A stretch of 64,000 bases of DNA from Nocardioides sp. Root1257. GTDB lineage: Bacteria; Actinomycetota; Actinomycetes; Propionibacteriales; Nocardioidaceae. The notes under the pieces were generated by a model that was not told the DNA's origin, made no database searches, and saw only the letters and a list, made by a program, of their open reading frames with translations. Numbering within the stretch: the first letter of the stretch is position 1; each line of letters starts with the position of its first letter. Shown here one piece after another: positions 41,581 to 50,594 of the stretch. The stretch covers positions 112,218 through 176,217 of the forward strand of contig NZ_LMDV01000013.1 in the NCBI RefSeq assembly GCF_001425175.1. Reading direction: 5' to 3'. The translations under genes were made by a program, and so were the position numbers.

Positions 41581-41787
41581 ATGCTCGCGGAGAACCACAT
41601 CTTCAACCTGAACACGGCCCTGCCCCTCACGCTGATGGACAAGCTCCTGACAGCGGTCGAGCACGTCCTCACCGAGGAGGGCGCGACCCACATCTGGGTC
41701 GACGGCGCCAGGAGCGACACCCTCGCGGTCCACGCCCGGATCGGGTCGTCCGAGCCGGTCGAGGCTCCGCTCAGCGCTCGCGTGTGA
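41581..41787 (+). CDS. Small hypothetical protein
   Basis: 68 residues beginning MLAENHIFNLNTALPLTLMD and ending with ATHIWVDGARSDTLAVHARIG. Soluble, mixed helix and strand. AAGGAC 7 nt before the ATG supports the start; longer in-frame starts upstream are less likely. A TAATCT box at 41498-41503, identical to the -10 of the LexA-box gene just upstream, could start a leader of about 70 bases. Function unknown. Confidence 0.6.
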   Translation: MLAENHIFNLNTALPLTLMDKLLTAVEHVLTEEGATHIWVDGARSDTLAVHARIGSSEPVEAPLSARV

Positions 41788-41797
41788 CTTCCACCCG

Positions 41798-44700
41798 CTA
41801 GCGGCGCAGGCGGACCGTCCGGACCTGGTCGTCGATCCGCAGCTGCGCGCGCCGCAGGCCGTGGGCACGCAGGGTCTGGTGGCCGCGTCGGGTGGTCCGG
41901 AGCACCACCTGACCCGCGCTGTCCGCGGCGACGGCGTACGTCGCGGTCGCGAGCACCGTGCCCTTCCGCAGCACCCGGCCGGCGACACGCTGGCTGCGCA
42001 GCGCGACCAGGCTGACGGTGCCCGTGCACCGCGTCCCACCGTCGCCGCACACGACGGCTGCGGAGATGCGGCCACGGGCGAGGACGGTGACCGCACTCGA
42101 GGCAAGGCGAGCGACGGACTGCTGGGCCGCGGGCGCGGCGACAGCGACCGGAGGCACCGGCGCCGCTGTGCTGTCCGCGCCGCCCACGGTCCGGGTGTCG
42201 AGGCACTCGAGCGTGAGGTCGGCCGACAGCGGCGCGCCGGTTGGGTTGAAGAGCCGCGTGGCGCGGGTCTTGGCGCGCGGGTCGGCGCCGGTGAGGACCA
42301 GGCCGTCGTCGAGCGACCAGCCGCCCACGATCCCGCGCGCCAGGTCACCGCACGTCGTCTGGAGCTCGGCCACCTGCCCGGCCGCCACGGTCACGTGCTG
42401 GTCGACCTGGGTCAGGGCGAGGCGGTGGTCGTGGCCGTCGACGGTCGCGACCCGGTGGGCGAGGCAGCGAGCGGAGAACGTGCCGGTCGTCGCGCCGTGG
42501 GGCACGACCTCGAAGACCCAGGACGAGCCGTCCGGCGCGCTGCGGCGTACGACGGCGTCGCCGTCGAGCTCGAAGCCGGGTGCGACCGGCGACCGGCCGT
42601 CCGCGCAGGCGACGGTGACCGTGGTCGGGCCGGAGAGGGTCCGGGTCACGGGCGAGGCCTGGTCGAGCACCAGCGCGTGTCGGTGGCCGTCGACGGTGGA
42701 GGTCTCGCGCTGGACGCAGTCGGCGAAGACCTTGCCCTGCGCACGCCCGGTGGCGTGGTTGGTCATCGTCACGGTCCACGTGTCGAGCGCGGTCGAGCGC
42801 GACTCGAGGACGCGTACGTCGGCGAGCGTGCCGGTGCCCTGGTCGACGGCGTCGACCCGGCCGGAGCCGTCGCTGGCGACGTAGCCGCTCGGGCAGCCGA
42901 CCGAGATCGTGCGGGTCTCCCCCGCCGACAGGTCGGCCTGGGTCTCCACCCGCTGCTCGTCGACCTGGTGCTGGACGGCCGGGCCGAGGACGTCGGGGGC
43001 CTCGGGCGAGGGCGACACGGTCAGCGGGACCTGAGCGGTCGCGACCGCGAAGTCGGAGGAGTCCGGGACGAACCGCACGTGGAGCACGTGATCGCCGATC
43101 GCCGGCTTCCGTCCGGTGGCCGGACCGGTCTCGTCGTCGAGGATGTAGGTGAAGGTGCCCGGCTGGTCGGCCGTGGCGCCGAGCTGGTCGGCGCCCAGCG
43201 CCGTGCCGTCGGTGATGTCGGCCGGCGCGGCCCAGGTCAGGGTCGGCGCTGCCTTCGCCACGTGGATCGACACGGTGCGTGTCACGGGACCGTAGCGGCC
43301 GGCGAAGTTGGCGAACGGGGTCCAGGTCGCCGTGAGGACGTGGTCGCCCGCGCCGAGGACGGCGCCGTAGGCGGGGAGGCCGCTGCCGTAGGTGTAGACG
43401 ATGTCGCCCATCGCCGGGGTGCCGTAGGGGAACGCCGAGGTGTTGAGGACCGCCTCCAGCTGGGCGGCGCCGAGGGCGGTGCCGTACGTGATGTCTGCGG
43501 GCGACGACCAGGCCAGGCTCGGCACCGCCTTGGCGACGTTGAAGCTGACCGACTTGGTCGAGGCGTTGAAGTTGGCCGCCGTGGCGACGGACACGCTCAC
43601 CGTGCAGGTGCCGGTGCCGGCGAGGGTGACGGCACCGGAGCTGCTGACGGTGCAGACGCTCGCAGTGCTGGTCGAGTACTGGCGGGTCGCTGGCGAGGTT
43701 GCCGAGGCGGTGATCTGCGGGACGCCGGTGCCGTAGGTGGTGTCGGCGACCGGGTTGACCGAGAGGCCGGCGTCGGCCCGGGTGACGGTCTGGCTGAGGT
43801 TCGCAGAGGCCGTCGTGTAGTCGGCGCTGTCCGTCGGAGTCAGCGTCGCAGTGATCAGGTAGGTGCCGGCGTTCAGCACGGTGCTCGCGCTGACCGGCGT
43901 GCCGCTGATCGTGTAGGTGATCGTGCCCGGCACCGAGCCGGTGGCGTTGAGGACCGAGGCCAGCGTCGTGCCGTAGGTGATCTGCGAGGCCGACGTGTAG
44001 CTGACCGACGGCGTGGCCTTCCCGACCGCGACCGTCCAGCTGCCCTGCGGGGCCGCCGTGTAGGAGCCGCTGGCCGCCTGGTTGGCGAGGAGCACGCAGC
44101 TGCCGGCGCCGGTCAGCGTGACGGTCGCGGACACCGTCGTGGTGCCCGACGGGCTCGCGACGGTGCACGGGCTGCCCGCCTGGGCGTTGATGGCCACCTG
44201 GCCACCGCCCGACGTCCCGACGGCCGTGACGGCGAACGGGGCGTTGCCGTAGGTCTTGGACGACGGCGGGCTCGAGAACGAGACCGACTGGGTCGTCTGG
44301 ATCCCGGTGATGTTCCGGGTCACGGTGGCGGACTTCCAGTTGGTGCCCGTGGTGCCGGTCGGGTTGAACGTGGCGGTGACCTGGGTCGTGCCGACGGGGA
44401 TCGCGGCGTTGCTGTTGATCGGATTGGCGTTGCCGTCGCTATAGGTCCAGGTGCCGGCCAGCCCTGCCGGGGTGACCGACGCGTTCATGACCGAGGCCCA
44501 GGTGGTGCCGGCGTTGTACTGGCCGGCCGGATTCCAGATCGCCGTCGGCGTGCCCTTGGCGACGTTGATGGTGATGGCCTGCGTCGTGGTCTGCCCGCCC
44601 GGGTTGGTGGCCGAGCAGGAGCCGGTGGTCCCGGGCGCCGAGATGATGGTGCCGGCAGCCGGCGTGCAGGTGGCTGAGTAGGTGCCGTAGGTGCTGTCGT

Positions 44701-45199
44701 AGCCGTAGACGTTCCACGCCGGCACGGTGGCGCCGCCAGACGTGTTGGCCGTGAGGCTCAGCGCGTTGCCGGTCGGCAGGCTCATCAGGGTCGGCGAGAC
44801 GGCCTGGACGCTGATGTTCCAGTTCATCGTCATCTGGCCGCCGGTCGAGAGGTTGAAGCCGACCTGGATGGTGTACGTCGGGGACGTGGTGACGACGCGG
44901 TTCGTGATGTTGCAGTTGCCCGTCGTGAAGTTGCCGCCGAAGGTGTTCGTGTAGTTGGGGGAATCGGGGAAGTTGGCGAAGCAGCCGGTGATGCGGGCGC
45001 CGAGGAACGTGTTCGCCGTCCCGGTCCAGGCGAACGAGACCGGCTGGCCCAGGGCGGCGGTCGCGGGCGGCGCCGTGGTCCATGCCATCGTCTGGATCGC
45101 CGACGCCGGCGCGACCGGCACCAGCGCCAGGATGCCGGCGACCAGCACCCCGACCAGACCTGTCCGCGTCAGCGCGCGGGCGCGCAGCTTCGTCATCAC
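41798..45199 (-). CDS. Large secreted multi-repeat Ig/MBG-like protein
   Basis: 1133 residues. Signal peptide at 1-34 (LVPVAPASA-IQ). The middle, about 220-730, contains at least six beta-rich repeats of about 85 residues recognisable by 'Y(G)T.L', 'VTVAK' or 'NVAKA.P' joints (e.g. ADTTYGTGVPQITASATSP and PADITYGTALGAAQL), the style of MBG/Ig-like adhesin repeats. The last 350 residues form a different cysteine-containing region. A basic tail replaces any sortase motif. GGGGGG lies 7 nt before the GTG/ATG start. Likely an extracellular adhesin or surface-structure protein. Confidence 0.85.
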   Translation of the reverse strand: MMTKLRARALTRTGLVGVLVAGILALVPVAPASAIQTMAWTTAPPATAALGQPVSFAWTGTANTFLGARITGCFANFPDSPNYTNTFGGNFTTGNCNITNRVVTTSPTYTIQVGFNLSTGGQMTMNWNISVQAVSPTLMSLPTGNALSLTANTSGGATVPAWNVYGYDSTYGTYSATCTPAAGTIISAPGTTGSCSATNPGGQTTTQAITINVAKGTPTAIWNPAGQYNAGTTWASVMNASVTPAGLAGTWTYSDGNANPINSNAAIPVGTTQVTATFNPTGTTGTNWKSATVTRNITGIQTTQSVSFSSPPSSKTYGNAPFAVTAVGTSGGGQVAINAQAGSPCTVASPSGTTTVSATVTLTGAGSCVLLANQAASGSYTAAPQGSWTVAVGKATPSVSYTSASQITYGTTLASVLNATGSVPGTITYTISGTPVSASTVLNAGTYLITATLTPTDSADYTTASANLSQTVTRADAGLSVNPVADTTYGTGVPQITASATSPATRQYSTSTASVCTVSSSGAVTLAGTGTCTVSVSVATAANFNASTKSVSFNVAKAVPSLAWSSPADITYGTALGAAQLEAVLNTSAFPYGTPAMGDIVYTYGSGLPAYGAVLGAGDHVLTATWTPFANFAGRYGPVTRTVSIHVAKAAPTLTWAAPADITDGTALGADQLGATADQPGTFTYILDDETGPATGRKPAIGDHVLHVRFVPDSSDFAVATAQVPLTVSPSPEAPDVLGPAVQHQVDEQRVETQADLSAGETRTISVGCPSGYVASDGSGRVDAVDQGTGTLADVRVLESRSTALDTWTVTMTNHATGRAQGKVFADCVQRETSTVDGHRHALVLDQASPVTRTLSGPTTVTVACADGRSPVAPGFELDGDAVVRRSAPDGSSWVFEVVPHGATTGTFSARCLAHRVATVDGHDHRLALTQVDQHVTVAAGQVAELQTTCGDLARGIVGGWSLDDGLVLTGADPRAKTRATRLFNPTGAPLSADLTLECLDTRTVGGADSTAAPVPPVAVAAPAAQQSVARLASSAVTVLARGRISAAVVCGDGGTRCTGTVSLVALRSQRVAGRVLRKGTVLATATYAVAADSAGQVVLRTTRRGHQTLRAHGLRRAQLRIDDQVRTVRLRR

Positions 45200-45326
45200 G
45201 ACGGTTCCCCCCAGTTCGATGTCCTGGTGACGCTAGGGGTCGACCCGGGCGATCAGGGCGCCGGATCCGGCCATGGCAGCGATCGGCCACCGGAGGTCTG
45301 GTCCACCGCTCACCCGCAGAGGTGAG

Positions 45327-46784
45327 TCAGTCCGCCGAGAGCTCGAACTCCACGCGGCGCGTCGCCACGTCTGCTACCGACAGCCGCACGCGTACGTCGG
45401 TCCCGAGCGGCAGCGGCGACGTGGAGACGACGCGCGCCTCGACGTCGGGGTCGTGCACGACGACGATGCCGCGGTGCGGGTCCTTGTCGTCGACGTCGAC
45501 CACCACGCCGGCGTACGTCGTGCCCACGTCGTCGGCGAGGACGCCGGCCTCGACGAGGTCGAGCACGGCGCGTTCGTAGGCGTGCGCGCGCGAGGCCGAG
45601 GCCTGCAGGGTCTTCGGCAGCCCCGGCAGCGCGGCGTGCACCCAGTCGGGAATCTCCGTGCCGGCGCAGAGCGCGAGGCACACCTCGCCGGCGTACCGGT
45701 CCCCCAGGCGACGCAGCGGCGCGGTGACGTGGGCGTACTCCTCCGCCAGGGCCGAGTGCAGCGGCTGCGCGGGCACCTCGCCGTCGAAGGCGACGTACCC
45801 GCTGCCGCGCAGCAGGCGGGCGGAGGCGTTGACCATCGCGGCGTGCGCAGCGATCGACGGGTCGAGCGAGCGGATGAAGTCGGGGTAGAGCAGCTCGGCC
45901 GGCCACTCGATCCCCAGCGCGCGGGCCGTGCGGTGCAGGCGCTGCACGTCACGCGGGTCCGGCGGCGGCAGGGTGCGCAGCAGCCCGACCCGGGCGTACA
46001 TCATCAGGTCGGCGGCGGCGTAGCCGGTGAGCAGCGAGATCTGCGCGTTCCAGCGCTCGACCGGCAGCTGCTCGCGAAACTCCAGGTGCCAGCGGTCGCC
46101 CTGGACGTCGACGTCCTGCTCGGGCAGCGGCAGCGAGACACCGCCGCGCGCCGCCTCGCGGGCGATCCGGATCTCGCCGACCTCCTTGAGCAGCACCATC
46201 GACTCGTCGGCGGTGCCGTCGTCGAGCGAGCGCTGCACCTCCTCGTAGGTCCGCTGGGCGGTCGAGCGCACCCGCGCCCGCTCCACCTGTACGTCGGTGC
46301 GCGTGCCCTCGGCGTCGAGCTTGATCGTCCACAGCAGCGCCGGACGCACCTCGCCGGGCAGCAGCGACGCGGCACCCTCGCTCAGCACCGGCGGGTGCAG
46401 CGGCACCTTGGTGTCCGCGCCGTACAACGTCTCGCCGCGCTGGTTCGCCTCCACGTCGACCGGGTCCCCGGCCGTCACGAAGGCCGCGACGTCGGCGATG
46501 GCGTAGAGCACGACGAACCCGCCGTCGTCGGCGCGCGAGAGGTGCATCGCCTGGTCGAGGTCGCGGGCACCCTCCGGGTCGATCGTCACGAAGGCGACGT
46601 CGGTGCGGTCCAGCTCCGGCAGGCGCGGCGCGGCCGCCGCGGCCTCGGCCGCAGCCTCGACCTCCGGTGGGAACGCCGGGGAGACATCCATCTCGCTCAG
46701 GATGGCCTCGATGCCTCCCCGCAGCGTGGCCGCGGCCACCCCGTCATCGACGGACCGGACCCGGACGACGCGACTGCTCGGCAT
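45327..46784 (-). CDS. RNB-domain exoribonuclease (RNase II/R family)
   Basis: 485 residues, shorter than full RNase R (about 800). The catalytic aspartates are in TIDPEGARDLDQAM near residues 69-80, and VLYAIADVAAFV, GETLYGADTKVPLHPPVLSE and YAHVTAPLRRLGDRY are further RNB blocks. No N-terminal cold-shock domains are visible; a short beta region follows the RNB domain and may replace S1. It degrades RNA 3' to 5'. TATGGT 6 nt before the ATG implies leaderless transcription, divergent from yaaA. Confidence 0.93.
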   Translation of the reverse strand: MPSSRVVRVRSVDDGVAAATLRGGIEAILSEMDVSPAFPPEVEAAAEAAAAAPRLPELDRTDVAFVTIDPEGARDLDQAMHLSRADDGGFVVLYAIADVAAFVTAGDPVDVEANQRGETLYGADTKVPLHPPVLSEGAASLLPGEVRPALLWTIKLDAEGTRTDVQVERARVRSTAQRTYEEVQRSLDDGTADESMVLLKEVGEIRIAREAARGGVSLPLPEQDVDVQGDRWHLEFREQLPVERWNAQISLLTGYAAADLMMYARVGLLRTLPPPDPRDVQRLHRTARALGIEWPAELLYPDFIRSLDPSIAAHAAMVNASARLLRGSGYVAFDGEVPAQPLHSALAEEYAHVTAPLRRLGDRYAGEVCLALCAGTEIPDWVHAALPGLPKTLQASASRAHAYERAVLDLVEAGVLADDVGTTYAGVVVDVDDKDPHRGIVVVHDPDVEARVVSTSPLPLGTDVRVRLSVADVATRRVEFELSAD

Positions 46785-46801
46785 ACCGGCACCATAACTG
46801 C

Positions 46802-47560
46802 GTGCTCATCCTGTTGCCGCCCAGCGAGGGCAAGTCCGCGCCACGTCGTGGCAAGCCGCTCGACCTCGCCGCCCTCGACTTCGCCGCTCTGACAGAGCCG
46901 CGCGAGCGGATCCTGGACGCCCTGGTCGGGCTGTGCGAGGGCGACCCCGACGTCGCCGCGAAGACCCTCGGCATCGGCAGCACCCAGCTCGACCTGGTCG
47001 CGCTCAACCGCTCGCTGCGGACCAGCGCGACCGCGCGGGCCGATCAGGTCTACTCCGGCGTCCTGTACGACGCGCTCGACGTCGCGACGCTCTCCACGGC
47101 CGCCCGCCGCCGGGCCACGGCACGGCTGGCGGTCACGTCGAGCCTCTTCGGACTGGTGCGCCCCAGCGACCGGATCCCGGCGTACCGCCTCTCCGGCGAC
47201 GCCTCCCTGCCCGGGCTCGGCCCGGTCGCCGGCGTGTGGCGCGAGCACCTCGGCGCGGTCGCGACCGCGGCCGTGGGACGCGGCCTGCTCGTCGACCTGC
47301 GTAGCGGCATGTACGGCGCGTTCTGGAAGCCCACGCCGGACGTCAAGGTCGCCACCGTGCGGGTGCTGCACGAGCACCAGGGCCAGCGGAAGGTCGTCAG
47401 CCACTTCAACAAGGCCACCAAGGGGCGGATCGTCCGGGCCCTGCTCGAGAGCGGCGCCGACCCACGGACGCCGGCGAAGCTCGCGGACGCGCTGCGCGAC
47501 CTCGGCTGGACGGTCGAAGTCGACGGCGGTCGCCTCGACGTGGTCGTCAGCGAGGTGTAG
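46802..47560 (+). CDS. yaaA: YaaA-family peroxide-stress protein (UPF0246)
   Basis: 252 residues, the family length. YaaA reduces intracellular iron availability and protects from hydrogen peroxide in E. coli and may bind DNA. The hallmark start LILLPPSEGKSAP is present, with VYSGVLYDALD, SSLFGLVRPSDRIPAYRLSG and the late FNKATKGRIVRALL. GTG start at 46802, 17 bases from the divergent RNB gene. Its last 14 bases overlap the 3' end of the RNase H/CobC gene. Confidence 0.92.
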   Translation: MLILLPPSEGKSAPRRGKPLDLAALDFAALTEPRERILDALVGLCEGDPDVAAKTLGIGSTQLDLVALNRSLRTSATARADQVYSGVLYDALDVATLSTAARRRATARLAVTSSLFGLVRPSDRIPAYRLSGDASLPGLGPVAGVWREHLGAVATAAVGRGLLVDLRSGMYGAFWKPTPDVKVATVRVLHEHQGQRKVVSHFNKATKGRIVRALLESGADPRTPAKLADALRDLGWTVEVDGGRLDVVVSEV

Positions 47561-48695
47561 CGAGCGGGTCGCGGCCTGGCGGCAGCGCGTTGTAGAGCCG
47601 CATCGACGGGCGGCCGTCGTACCAGTTCAGGACGGTGACGGACGCCGGCGTGAGCTCCATCCGGTAGACGGCATCGAGCGGCGCGTCCAGCGCGTGCGCG
47701 ACGAGGGTCTTGATCGGCGTCACGTGGCTCACCACGACGACCGTGCGGCCGGCGTGCTCATCGAGCACGCGCGCGAGACCGGCGAGCACCCGCTCCTCGA
47801 CGACACGGAACGACTCTCCCCCGCCCGGCGCCACGTCGAGCGAGCCGAGCCACGCCTGGAGGTCGTCGGGGAAGCGCTCGCCGACCTCGGCGAAGGTCAT
47901 CCCGTCCCAGGTGCCGAACTCCATCTCGGCGAAGCCGGGCTCCACCTCGACCTCGCGGCCCAGCGCGGCGGCGATGATCTCGGCCGACTCCAGCGTGCGG
48001 CGTACGGGTGAGGAGATGACGGCGTCGACGCGGTCGGCGAGCAGGCCCAGCCAGTCGGCGACCGCGCGGATCTGGTCCTTGCCGTCGTCGCTCAGGCCCG
48101 GGTTGGCGCTCGCGAGGCCGCCGGAGAAGCGCTTGTCGACGGTGTGCGGCGTGACGCCGTGGCGCACCAGGATGACGGTGGTCGGCACGCTCGGCGGCCC
48201 CCAGGCGCGCACCTTGGGTTCGGCCTTGGGCTCGGCCTTGGGCTCGACCTTCGGGGCCCCGGCCACGGTCACGCCGCTGCGCTTGCCGTCGAGGGCCTCG
48301 TTGGCGAGCCGGTCGGCGTGCGAGTTCTGCTCCCGCGGGACCCAGGTGTACGTCGTGCCGGGCGGCGCCAGCTCGGCGGCCTCGGCGGCCAGCGGCCTCA
48401 TGTCGGGGTGCTTGATCTTCCAGCGCCCCGACATCTGCTCGACGACCAGCTTGGAGTCCATCCGCACCTCGACAGAGGCGTCGGGCGCGAGCTCGGCGGC
48501 CAGCCGCAGGCCGGCGATCAGGCCGGAGTACTCCGCGACGTTGTTGGTCGCCACCCCGATCGTGCTGCCGTCCTCCGCGAGGACGTCGCCGGTCTCGGCG
48601 TCGGTCAGCACCGCGCCGTACGACGCAGGGCCGGGGTTGCCGCGCGAGCCCCCGTCGGCCTGGATGAGGACCTTGCTCGGTCGAGCCTGCGTCAC
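47547..48695 (-). CDS. Bifunctional RNase H / CobC-like phosphatase
   Basis: 382 residues in two domains as in M. tuberculosis Rv2228c. The N-terminal RNase HI domain (about 1-135) has the acidic residues in IQADGGSRGNPGP, NNVAEYSGL and VRMDSKLV. A linker with three Lys-x-Glu-Pro-type repeats (PKVEPKAEPKAEPK) leads to a histidine phosphatase domain with VRHGVTPHT near 197, SPVRRTLESAEI and VVSHVTPIK. It removes RNA from RNA/DNA hybrids and may dephosphorylate alpha-ribazole phosphate for cobamide synthesis. The GTG overlaps the zinc-ribbon stop as GTGA. Confidence 0.94.
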   Translation of the reverse strand: MTQARPSKVLIQADGGSRGNPGPASYGAVLTDAETGDVLAEDGSTIGVATNNVAEYSGLIAGLRLAAELAPDASVEVRMDSKLVVEQMSGRWKIKHPDMRPLAAEAAELAPPGTTYTWVPREQNSHADRLANEALDGKRSGVTVAGAPKVEPKAEPKAEPKVRAWGPPSVPTTVILVRHGVTPHTVDKRFSGGLASANPGLSDDGKDQIRAVADWLGLLADRVDAVISSPVRRTLESAEIIAAALGREVEVEPGFAEMEFGTWDGMTFAEVGERFPDDLQAWLGSLDVAPGGGESFRVVEERVLAGLARVLDEHAGRTVVVVSHVTPIKTLVAHALDAPLDAVYRMELTPASVTVLNWYDGRPSMRLYNALPPGRDPLATPR

Positions 48696-49435
48696 AGCCC
48701 CGACTCGGAGGTGCGCACCAGGATCCGATTGCACTCCTCGCAGCGGACCACCTCGTCCTCCGGGAGTGCCTTGATCCGGCTGAGCTCGACCGAGTCGAGC
48801 GTCAGCTGGCAGCCGGTGCACGTCCGCGCCCGCAGCGCGGCCGCGCCGACGCCGCCCTTCTGCTCGCGCAGCCGCTGGTAGAGCGCGACGAGGTCGTCCG
48901 GCAGGCCCTCGCCCGCCGGACCGCGCCGGGCAGCCAGGTCCTGGAGCTGCTCGTCGATCGCGGCGACCTTCTCGTCGCGGGCGACCGCCAGCGCGGTCAG
49001 CCGCTCGTCGGTCTCGGCGACCATCGTCTCGTACTGGACGAGCTCCTTCTGCGCCTCCTCGATCTTCTCCATCACCTCGAGCTCGTCGTCCTCGAGGCTG
49101 GAGATCCGGCGCTCCAGGGACTGGAGCTCGTGCTGCATCCGCTCGAGGTCCTTGGGGTTCGTGATCAGGCCCTGGTCCATCCGGTCGCGGTCGCGCGTGC
49201 GTCGCGTCTTGACCGCCTCGACGTCGAGGTCGACCTTCTTCTGCTCGGTGGTGAGGTCGTCGACGGTGATCCGGGCGTCGCGCGCCAGGTTGTCGACGTC
49301 CGTGCGCTTGGCCGTGAGCTCGGCGATCTCGGCGAGCTCGGGCAGCCTGGCCCGCTGGTGACGCAGCTGGTCGACGTGGGAGTCGAGCTCCTGCACGTCG
49401 AGGAGCTTGAGTTGGGCGGCGGGATCGGCTTTCAG
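48692..49435 (-). CDS. Coiled-coil protein with C-terminal zinc ribbon (C4-type; Rv2229c-like)
   Basis: 247 residues. A long antiparallel coiled coil (about 10-180; repeated Leu/Glu heptads such as ELQSLERRISSLEDDELE) is followed by a zinc ribbon with paired CTGC and CEEC motifs. Structures in this family suggest nucleic-acid or protein binding. The conserved family start KADPAAQLKLLDVQELD lies upstream of the first GTG and would begin at a CTG (49435) with TGAGGAG six bases before it; I take that rare start. It follows Nif3 by 10 bases and overlaps RNase H/CobC. Confidence 0.88.
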   Translation of the reverse strand: MKADPAAQLKLLDVQELDSHVDQLRHQRARLPELAEIAELTAKRTDVDNLARDARITVDDLTTEQKKVDLDVEAVKTRRTRDRDRMDQGLITNPKDLERMQHELQSLERRISSLEDDELEVMEKIEEAQKELVQYETMVAETDERLTALAVARDEKVAAIDEQLQDLAARRGPAGEGLPDDLVALYQRLREQKGGVGAAALRARTCTGCQLTLDSVELSRIKALPEDEVVRCEECNRILVRTSESGL

Positions 49436-49445
49436 CGGGGTCTCC

Positions 49446-50564
49446 TCAGATGCGGTGCTGCCAGGGGTCCGTGCAGATGGTGCTCACGCGGGTCTCCACC
49501 GTATCGTCCAGCGCCTCGCGCACCCGAGCCTCCACCACCGGGAGCCACGTCCACTCGGCCGCCCAGTGCGCCACGTCGAGCAGCGCGGGCCCGCCCCGCT
49601 CCAGGAACTCGCCCGCCGGGTGGTGCCGCAGGTCGCTCGTCACGTAGACGTCCGCGTCGGTGCGCGCGACGGTGTCGAGCAGGAAGTCGCCGGCTCCCCC
49701 GCACAGTGCCACCCGTCGTACGACGCGGTCCGGGTCGCCTCCGACGCGTACGCCGTGCGCCGTCGGCGGCAGCGCTCCGGCCACCGTGGCGGCGAACTCC
49801 CCCAGCGTCGTCGGCGGCACGGAGCCGATCCGCCCGGTCCCGGTGTCGGACGTGCCGGGGTCGGCCAGCTCGACCAGGTCGTAGGCCGGGGTCTCGTAGG
49901 GGTGGGCGGCCAGCATGGCGGCCACGACTGCCCGGCGGAGGCTGCGGGGCAGCACGACCTCGACCCGCTCCTCGGCGACGGCCTCCAGGCGGCCGACGTC
50001 GCCGATCGTCGGGTTGGCCCCGGCGAGCGGCCGGAAGCGGCCGGTCCCCGGGGTCGAGAACGACGCGGTGTCGTAGTCGCCGATCCGGCCCGCGCCGGCG
50101 TCGGCCAGGGCCGTGCGGAGCCGGTCGGCGTCGTCGACGGGCACGTAGACGGTCAGCTTGTCCATCGAGAGACCCGGCGCGGGGAGCAGCGGCGCGACGT
50201 CGGTCAGGCCGAGCGCGGTCGCCATCGCCTCCGAGACGCCGCCGAGCGCCTGGTCTGCGTTGGTGTGGGCGGTCAGCAGCGCGCAGCCGGCACCCGCCAG
50301 GGTCGCGAGCGTCCGACCCTTCGGCGTGGTCGCCGCGAACCCGTGGACCGGCTTCAGGAAGAGCGGGTGGTGCACGACCAGCAGGTCCGCGCCCCACGCG
50401 GCCGCCTCCTGCGCCACCTCCAGGGTCGGGTCGACGGCGAACATCACCTTGCCGACCGGCTGCTCCGGGTCGCCGTGCACGAGGCCGACGGCGTCCCAGG
50501 AGTCGGCCGTCTCGGGTGGGTACCAGCCGTGGAGCAGGTCGACGACGTCCGACAGGTGAGGCAT
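49446..50564 (-). CDS. Nif3-like dinuclear metal centre protein (DUF34)
   Basis: 372 residues, the long form with an inserted PII-like middle domain (about 130-230). Metal-binding blocks are VVHHPLFLKPV, TAHTNADQALGG and the C-terminal VTSDLRHHPAGEF and LLDVAHWAAEW. Related proteins bind two metals; one proposed role is GTP cyclohydrolase-like, otherwise unknown. TAGCCT 6 nt before the ATG implies a leaderless mRNA. Order Nif3 - zinc ribbon - RNase H/CobC equals M. tuberculosis Rv2230c-Rv2228c. Confidence 0.93.
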   Translation of the reverse strand: MPHLSDVVDLLHGWYPPETADSWDAVGLVHGDPEQPVGKVMFAVDPTLEVAQEAAAWGADLLVVHHPLFLKPVHGFAATTPKGRTLATLAGAGCALLTAHTNADQALGGVSEAMATALGLTDVAPLLPAPGLSMDKLTVYVPVDDADRLRTALADAGAGRIGDYDTASFSTPGTGRFRPLAGANPTIGDVGRLEAVAEERVEVVLPRSLRRAVVAAMLAAHPYETPAYDLVELADPGTSDTGTGRIGSVPPTTLGEFAATVAGALPPTAHGVRVGGDPDRVVRRVALCGGAGDFLLDTVARTDADVYVTSDLRHHPAGEFLERGGPALLDVAHWAAEWTWLPVVEARVREALDDTVETRVSTICTDPWQHRI

Positions 50565-50594
50565 GGGCCGAGGCTATCGGGGAGGATGCACGTC

